From: Heliocidaris tuberculata
Lineage: Eukaryota; Echinodermata; Echinoidea; Camarodonta; Echinometridae
Direction of reading: 5' to 3'
Length of the DNA stretch: 64,000 nucleotides
NCBI GenBank assembly: GCA_025618425.1
Contig: CM046832.1
Coordinates: forward strand, 18,571,608 to 18,635,607
A model generated the notes under the pieces. That model ran no database searches. It worked only from the letters and a program-made list of their open reading frames with translations, and had not been told where the DNA came from. The position numbers and the translations under genes were made by a program. This document shows, piece after piece, positions 35,301-44,300 of the stretch; positions within the stretch are counted from its first letter, which is position 1; every line of letters starts with the position of its first letter.

Positions 35301-38300
35301 TTCAAAAGAAGAGAATACCAACAATGCATGTATACAACTGAAATATAAAACATGAAAACATTATGAACCTTCAGCCATTTTGAATAAATTTGCATAAATT
35401 TGCATGAATAATGAATTTCAAAATTCTGTGTAGAAGTTTGGAAGCCCCCACCCAGCCGTATCAGATAAAACAATCGGAATCAAAATCCGATGTGAAATAG
35501 AGGAGAAGTAGCATTTTTCGTCAATTTTGAATAAATTTGCATAAATTTGCATGAATAATGAATTTCAAAATTCTGTGTAGAAGTTTGGAAGCCCCCACCC
35601 AGCCGTATCAGATAAAACAATCGGAATAAAAATCCGATGTGAAATAGAGGAGAAGTAGCATTTTTCGTCAATTTTGAATAAATTTGCATAAATTTGCATA
35701 ATTAATGAATTTCAAAATTCTGTGTAGAAGTTTGGAAGCCCCCACCCAGCCCTATCAGATAAAACAATCGGAATCAAAATCCGATGTGAAATAGAGGAGA
35801 AGTAGCATTTTTCGTCAATTTTGAATAAATTTGCATAAATTTGCATAATTAATGAATTTCAAAATTCTGTGTAGAAGTTTGGAAGCCCCCACCCAGCCCT
35901 ATCAGATAAAACAATCGGAATCAAAATCCAATGTGAAATAGAGGAGAAGTAGCATTTTTTCGTCAATTTTGAATAAATTTGCATAAATTTGCATAATTAA
36001 TGAGTTTCAAAATTCTGTGTAGAAGTTTGGAAGCCCCCACCCAGCCCTATCAGATAAAACAATCGGAATCAAAATCCGATGTGAAATAGAGGAGAAGTAG
36101 CATTTTACGTCAATTTTGAATAAATTTGCATTAATTTGCATAATTATTGAATTTCAAAATTCTGTGTAGAAGTTTGGAAGCCCCCACCCAGCCCTATCAG
36201 ATAAAACAATCGGAATCAAAATCCGATGTGAAATAGAGGAGAAGTAGCATTTTTCGTCGATTTTGAATAAACTTGCATAAATTTGCATAATTAATGAATT
36301 TCAAAATTCTGTGTAGAAGTTTGGAAGCCCCCACCCAGCCCTATCAGATAAAACAATCGGAATCAAAATCCAATGTGAAATAGAGGAGAAGTAGCATTTT
36401 TTCGTCAATTTTGAATAAATTTGCATAAATTTGCATAATTAATGAGTTTCAAAATTCTGTGTAGAAGTTTGGAAGCCCCCACCCAGCCCTATCAGATAAA
36501 ACAATCGGAATCAAAATCCGATGTGAAATAGAGGAGAAGTAGCATTTTACGTCAATTTTGAATAAATTTGCATTAATTTGCATAATTATTGAATTTCAAA
36601 ATTCTGTGTAGAAGTTTGGAAGCCCCCACCCAGCCCTATCAGATAAAACAATCGGAATCAAAATCCGATGTGAAATAGAGGAGAAGTAGCATTTTTCGTC
36701 GATTTTGAATAAACTTGCATAAATTTGCATAATTAATGAATTTCAAAATTCTGTGTAGAAGTTTGGAAGCCCCCACCCAGCCCTATCAGATAAAACAATC
36801 GGAATCAAAATCGGCCAAGAAATGACGGAGAAGTAGCATTTTCTAACATTTGAGCACACACGGACAGACGGACGGACGGACGGACGGACGGACACACACA
36901 CACACACACACACACACGCGCACACACGTACGGAGCCCGTTTCATAGTCCCCTCGCGAACTTCGTTCGGCGGGGACAATTATTTTTCCAGTAATTGATGG
37001 GAAAAGTTGGGTCTCCTTTTGTAAGAAACACACTGTATATCTAATCCAGGTCTAGTAAAACAAAGTTTCATTGAGGTTTAGCAATCTCTTTTTAAAGCTA
37101 TCAATATCAATTGTTCTCTGGTTCAATATGATTAAAAAATATGTGGAGAAAGTATTCAATATTGATTGAAATTGATGTCAAAGAAAGCAGGTATATATAT
37201 ATATATAATACATTCATTTAATTTCCCCTTAGCTAAATTTACTTGAAATAATGAACTAGAAATTCCTGAATATTCCAAATACAGGACAGACTGACATGTT
37301 CTTCATTTACACAACATTCCTAACATGGCAAAAATAATTGATCCCCCCCCCCCCCCCCCCTGTGATAAAAGAAAAGAATCTAAAGAACACCTTGAGATAC
37401 AAACCAGTTTACTGTCAGTAAGATAGGGACAGAGAGAATACTCACACCTGGCTCTCTGGGTTTAGTTCATCATTACGACATTTCTCAAGCTTCCTCTCTA
37501 GCTGCTTGGCAACCTCTGGGTTGAGCTGGGGCATCTTTCTAACAAGCTGCCTTATATCTAGGATTTAGAATGGATGAGAATGGAAATGGTTGGCTTCAGA
37601 AGAAAAATAGTCTTGCAGAAGAAATTGGATGTGGACAAAGAAAATACATTCTTCCATGCCAAAGAGATGGTCAAGGATTTAGATGGTTGACTTACAAAGA
37701 AAAATTAGTTTTGTCTTTCAAAAGAAACTTAAAGGGTACCAATCACCAAAAATAATTTTGCTCTGTATGTTAGAGGTTTCATGTCGTTATACTATATTCA
37801 AAATATGGGCTTCAAATATTAATTCTATAAAGAGATATTGCAATTTTCATTACACTCTCTATAAGCGTAAAAGCGACTACTCGACGCACCCGCTCGCAAA
37901 GATAAAGGCTCGCACGGAACCAAACTCGGAGTTCGGTTTTGCTCGAGCATTTTCATGTTATCCTCTATTTTCTTCATACTCATAAACTGTTGACCTATAG
38001 AATACTAGACAAAGTTCTTTGAGGTTGAATTTATACTTTCTAGCTGTACACAAATTATTTTTTCAGGTCATTGGTACACTTTAATATCAATGAAGGCATT
38101 GGAATTGCATTTGTCTTCACAGCACAAGAATTAGTACAATTATAGTCAGAACTTCCTATGATTCAGACTGTTTGAAACTGTCCACAGGCTACAGTGGACA
38201 GTGGACAGGCAGAACATGCAGCCTTCTCAGTATACCCAGTATTAAAGACAATGGTATGTACATGTAGAGTACCTTAGCAAGTGAGAATAGGCCTACAAAT

Positions 38301-41300
38301 AGCCTAGGTCTTGCTAATATTAAAGTAGAATTTCATTGATTTTGAATATTGATTTAATTTTTATTATTGCATAGGTGAAGCTTAGATTGAACAAGGTTCA
38401 TCAAAATTCAACGCTTGGAAACATTTAAAGTAATGATTATTATCAATTATAAAGTGATATAACACAGCCCCGCTATAGCACCTATAGAGCTCTTTGAACG
38501 CTGCTGAGATATGTGACGTCATACCGGGGAGCAATCCTTCCTAAGCAGACGATGCCCCATAACATCTTACACATTTTCAGTGCCTGTTTTGTCATCTCAT
38601 CTTCACTTATTTCTCTTACTTCGCTAGCGTCAGTATAAATGTTTATTTTTTGCCTCACTCTAAATTTCCTGCATGGTATTATTTTGATGAAAAATGCAGC
38701 GTTAAAAAAATAAAGGAATCAATCGCTTGTAAACAAAATAAGATGCCATTGTATTTTCAGCTGCATGCACCGCGGCATGTCGGCGTTTCAAGAGGGAACG
38801 AATACCATCCATGCTATAATTCAGCGGGCTTTACAATTCGAAAGTGTGATTTCTTTGATTGATCATTGACCCTTATCATGACTTTTTACAAACAAAAGAT
38901 TTTAGTTACTAGAAACGGTTTCACTTCCCTTTTAGAATGATGTGAAATACGGTCATGGTGAAACACACCAAACTCTTTATAATTTAAAAATAATTGCATT
39001 GCAGTTACGTTCACTTGATATAGGACGTCGTCTGCTTAGGCAGGATTGGTACCTGATGTGACGTCATGAAAACATGGGTATATTTCTGGCGAATCGCTCG
39101 GATATCCCAGATGCTGAGAAGCGTTTTTATTTGTGCCATTTTTTAATCATCAAACACGCAGTTAACGTAAAACTTATACGATTACCATCTGCAAGCTTTC
39201 TAGTTTCTAGAGATACATTATTGAGCATATTTGTGATTTGCTTTGAATATCTACTTTAATAATAATAATAATAATAATCTTTTAAAGTCCACTCCAAATT
39301 TTATTAAGTTAAACCGAAATGGAAATTCTTTTTGCCCAATTGATCGTGAGCCCGGCAGCCACTGAGCAGCGCCAGATCGACGTTGCTCTATCCCATAATT
39401 GTTGAACGCCAAACAAGGTAGCAGCAACTCCCATCTTTTAACGTCTTTTGGTACGACGCAGCCAGGGTTCGAACCCACGACCTCCTGGTTGTGAGGCGGA
39501 CGCTCTACTGACTGAGCCAACACACCGGTTAAAGGGTACCAATCACCAAAAAATATTTTACTCTGTATGTTACAGGCTCCATGTCATTCTACTATATTTC
39601 AAATATGGGCTTCGAATATCACTTCTATTAAAGAGATATTACAAGTTTAATTATACTCTCTATAAGCATGAAAGCGACTCGTGAGTAGACTACTCAACGC
39701 ACCCGTATGCGCTCCCCAAGATAAGGGCTCGCACGGAACACAACTCGGAGGTTCGGTTCCGCGCGAGCACCTTCATGTTATCCTTTATTTCTTTCATACT
39801 CCTAAACTCTTGACCTATACAATTTCAGATAAAGTTCTTTGAGTTTTAATTTTATACTTCCTAGCGGTATACAAATTCTTTTTTCAGGTGGTTGGTACAC
39901 TTTAATACCATTATACATGTATAGTACTCAAGGACAGCAATGGAGGAACAACAGAGTAAGAAATTAACATAATAAATATTGGGTTGAAAAAACAACAACT
40001 AATGGACATGAAACAGATGTCCCTCGAGACGACTTGTCACACTAATTTTCTGGGTCATGTATGTGTCCCACTCCATCCTGCACATGTATGTTAATGAACA
40101 TGATTACAAAGTAACATCTAGATCTTAAACATAAAAGAATGACTTTTTAAACATTACAGTTCAGTAAAGCAGATATTAAAAAGCTTTCCTCCAGCTTACG
40201 TTTGATTGTGTTGACAATGTCTGGAAGATCCTTTGGATTGTCCCTACCACTCATCAGAAAATCAGTCACATACCTGCAAAAAATAAAGCAAAAAAGGAAG
40301 TAATTGTTAAATGCATTGCAAGGTATAATAGGTACATTTCAAAGGAAACAATGTAACTTTTCAAGTATTTAACTTATTTTGAAACAGTCACAGTTTCAAT
40401 GAATCAAATCCAGTTTTAAGCAGTTGAAACCTACACAGCCTTAGATATCCTGGAATGAAACCTTTGTACAGGAAATTTATGATGAATTAAACTAAGATCA
40501 TTGATAACAGCTTCAAAATGACAACACCATGTGTACAAAATGAAGCAAATAAAAAATGAAATTTGAATAAGTGACTGTGAAATGCCAAGATCAACATCAT
40601 GCATCACGTACATTAAATGTAGATATTCAATATCCTTTTTTTTTTGGTATCATTTGACATACATTGCCTTCTTTTTCAAAAATATTGACAAATATCAATT
40701 TGTAAATAGAAAACCATGAGGTCTTTAAAAAATAGTTGAAACACTTGAAGGTTTCCATTCATAGCATGGTATGACTCTTCATAGCTAACGTAAAACCTCA
40801 ATTAATCATTTACTCTCTGATAAGCCAGTTCATGGTTATAGTCTGCGCATAAGCAGATAAAGGTCATTGCAGACCAACCAAATTGTGAAATACACGGAGA
40901 CAAAATACTGGATACGTGCTCATGAAAGTTGTAATCATTATTCATTTATGCACAAGCAGTGCACTCCATGATACACAGGTGGCAGTATTCTTTGAAAGGG
41001 GGAAACAAACTTAAGGCTATTTATGGCTCCTATGTATCACCTCCATCACTGTAGGAGTGATTATTTCAAAATGTACAAAGTGGGACTTCTCCATGTTTTC
41101 CTGAGATCTGTGGATATTCGGGGTCATTTGGGACATGTGCTAACCGTGAACTGGTCTATTATGCCATAAAAATAAAAAATTATCTTACTTGTCAATGTTT
41201 GTGTCTTGTCTTGATGAACTTGATACAAGGGCTGCAAGAGCAATCTACAGAAGGAGACATTGAGCAGAACACAAGGGAAAAACATAAATCGGTATACACA

Positions 41301-44300
41301 TTTTTTTTGGTCTCAATAATAGATATCAGTAACTTATGAACAACAAATAACTTTAAAAATAAAACACTTTTTTGGCCCTGTGGACAATGAAATGCTAGAA
41401 TGGGTAATTTCAAGTATATATTGTGTACATAATTATATTTCAAGGGGAGAGGTGGGAGTGGGCATAAATGAGTTATTTGCTTTCATGGAAGCAAAAAATG
41501 AAGCTCAGATTCTCATTTCAGTCCAAAAGACTAGCTAATGAAAACTACAATAAGAATTTTCATAGGGCATAATGAGCACTTCCATATTTATTTTCAACCA
41601 CGTCTACTGTTCCAGCTAATGAAATACTACATGTATGCTTACTTCTCCTTGTAGCCCTTTATCTGCTTTCGTCAAATCATGGAACATGTGACTGACAGCT
41701 TACATGTATATAAAATGTTGCACTATACACCAATTCGGAGAGCTGAACATGACAGTGTTCAGCTGTCATTATTGGGGGCCATCAAGTATGCTAGATAATA
41801 GTTAATACCTGTCTGATTAAGTAAGGCATTGAATCATCTCTTGTTATGTTCTTGGATGACCCCAAGCTACAGTGGAATAAGTACTGCAATGCTCCCAGAA
41901 ACCATGGAAACCAAATTAGTCTATACTTTGTGCATCCTACAGTACACATTGTCATGCACAGAGCTTATCTCAGTAGCTTATTACAACTGAAGCATTATAA
42001 CTGACATGTATCTTATGGAGTTACATGTATACATAAAAGTTAATCACTGACTCTTTATGCATGCACCACACAAGTGTAAAATGCACTCAACAGACCTGAG
42101 ATTGGGTAGCACAAAAGAGAACATCCTGCCCTTTTAATGTATGTGAATGGAAGGATTATGCTTTTCATGGAAACCAGGCTCTTCTATTCTTTTCTCTTAC
42201 ATAACATGGTATTAAAAAAACCCCTCTGTACTTGACAAATAGTGTTAGCATAACAAGAAGCTTTAACATATCTTCAACCTTTTTATTATATCTATTTTCC
42301 CTAAAAGAAGGAGAGATTGTGCACCACTACACATCAACTTTGAATCAAGTGATTAATTATGAATATTCTTAAAATATTTAGCACCGAGGAACCGAAGTCA
42401 TACTCTACATCTTTCAAATAATTCATTTTCTTATAGACCATACCAAAACTATAGCCCCATAAAATTTAAATATTTCCCTACTGCACACCACACAGACAAT
42501 GCCAGCACAAGCACTGAAGCAATCTAGGTTTCAATGCAATTAAGGAGAAAATCCACCCTGATATTAAAGTTGACTTTACAAGAAGCAGAAAAAATAAAGA
42601 AACAGATCAATGAAAGTTTGAGCAAAATCCGATATAAAATAAGAAAGTTATACATTTTTGAAGTTGTAATCAATCATACGCATATTGGCAACTCCATGAC
42701 GTATCTTGCGAGCTCCTCTCCTGTTTGCTCAGTACAGAAAATGTCATAAATTTTCATTTTCTTAGTTGTTGATAATGGAATAGATTTGTTTCATACAGGT
42801 TTTGTGTAAAACATATGGGCAGTGATTATATCAATGGTGCATGTATGATTGAAAATTTTCTGCAGAGAAAACGGAAATTTAGGATTTTTTAAGTACAGGG
42901 CAAATGGGAGAGGAGCTCACAAGTTACGTCACAGAGTGGCCAATTTGTGTTTGATTGATTACAACTTCAAAAATTCATAACTTCTTATTTCTTATCGGAT
43001 TTTGCTCAAACTTTCATTGATCTGTTTCTTTGATTTTTCTGCTTCTTTTAAAATCAACTTAATTTCAGGGTGGACTTTCCCTCTAACCCTTTTGAGACAA
43101 TTGACCACATTATGTGGTTGGACTCAATAACTTTTGATTAAGAGCTCTAAAAATTATACCAGATGCATGAGTAGAAAGAGCAAAAATTTCTGCACACACT
43201 GTGTCCATATTTGTGGCATGACCATATTGCGTTTGATGCCAGGAATTTTGAAAATTTGAATAAGCTTAAAAATCCTTAAATTGGCAACACATTGGGAGAT
43301 TCAGAAATCATTGTTTTTTTTATTGAAAATGGTCATTTTTTTCAACTTTTCGACAAAGTTTCTAACCATGTATATTGTTTTCCAAGACATTACATTTTAT
43401 AAGAACCATGTAGCACTAAAAGAAAAATATTATTGCTGCCAATTTTGAAGAACAAAATGTGATCAATTTAACCCTTGAATAATTCCTGTCATGAAAGGGT
43501 TAAATGAAAAACTGTCCAATAGTAGGAGGGAAGATATTAATACCTGTGATGGAGAACAAAGCAAACATGCATCAGTCGCTAGAGATCTATTGATAAATTC
43601 TTCTGCTCCTTTCCTCAGCTGCTCTGGCTGTTTCAATGCTGGAAACCTTGTCTGTCATACAGTAGCATGGTAAAGGGTAAAAGTAAAAGGTAAACAGACA
43701 AGTCTTGAAGCAATGCAATATCCATTTAAAATCAAGTTTCAAAATGATTTTGCTCTTGCATTGATACTGGAGTACATGTGTATTTTTTTTAAAGTAATAA
43801 AATGCAACCTGGATAAGAGAAGCAAAAGAAATATGATTTCAACTAATGAAGAAAAAAAAAAAAAATTAATATATCATCATTAGCAAGCAAATAGGAAAGG
43901 AACACCTATTCATTCATAACTAAAGGATAAAGGTTTGTTCACCGATATCACCAGCAATCAGATTCGACAATATCTATACCATATGTAACAGCCCCCTGTC
44001 AAACTTAAAGGCTGTTCAAGAGAAATAAGTTGTCTTTATGAGCTGAGGGTATCATATACATGGTGTCAATGAGAAGAAGAGTGGGAAACAAAAAATATGG
44101 TCTATATAGACAGGTGGTTTTTCTATATAGGTGGTTGCTAAAGAAGGTCTGACTGTACCTTTAAATCAATGAAGAGTCCCTCCATAGGTCGGTATGGATT
44201 GTGAATGGTCAGCTGATAGTTAAGCTGCTGCATGACTAACAGCTCATGACTCAGGATCAGTTCAGCCATTTTCTCCTGTTCCTCGGGTCGAAGGTTACCA

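Larger units (their letters stand above)
33696..36976. mobile_element. Composite tandem-repeat element, pearl / Helentron-like (non-autonomous)
   Basis: Order: terminus GTCCCCGCCGGAAG; unique head (33911-34000); eight 147-bp units (34001-35140); tail (35141-35285) with GGACGGACGG, a CA run and hairpin GTCCCC-loop-GGGGAC; then a second head (35288-35377), ten more units (35378-36813) and a second tail (36814-36976). Non-autonomous Helentrons such as bivalve pearl elements combine a tandem core, an ACGG-type microsatellite and a 3' stem-loop with short subterminal inverted repeats. The match is by architecture only; no Rep/helicase sequence is present. Confidence 0.6.
33053..37038. mobile_element. 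Large TIR pair enclosing the 147-bp array
   Basis: Left arm TACAGTGTGTTTCTCAAAAA continues as GGAAACCCAACTTT; the right arm (about 36999-37038) is its close inverse, ending AAGAAACACACTGTA. TA lies next to both ends, fitting a Tc1/mariner-type insertion. Arms are about 40 bp. The contents include a hairpin at 33248-33308 and the tandem-repeat element; no transposase frame is visible. Located in CCNH intron 8. Confidence 0.65.

Noticed and set aside
34001..36813. CRISPR-like array
   Set aside because: Units are contiguous 147-bp tandem copies without spacers, in a eukaryotic intron.
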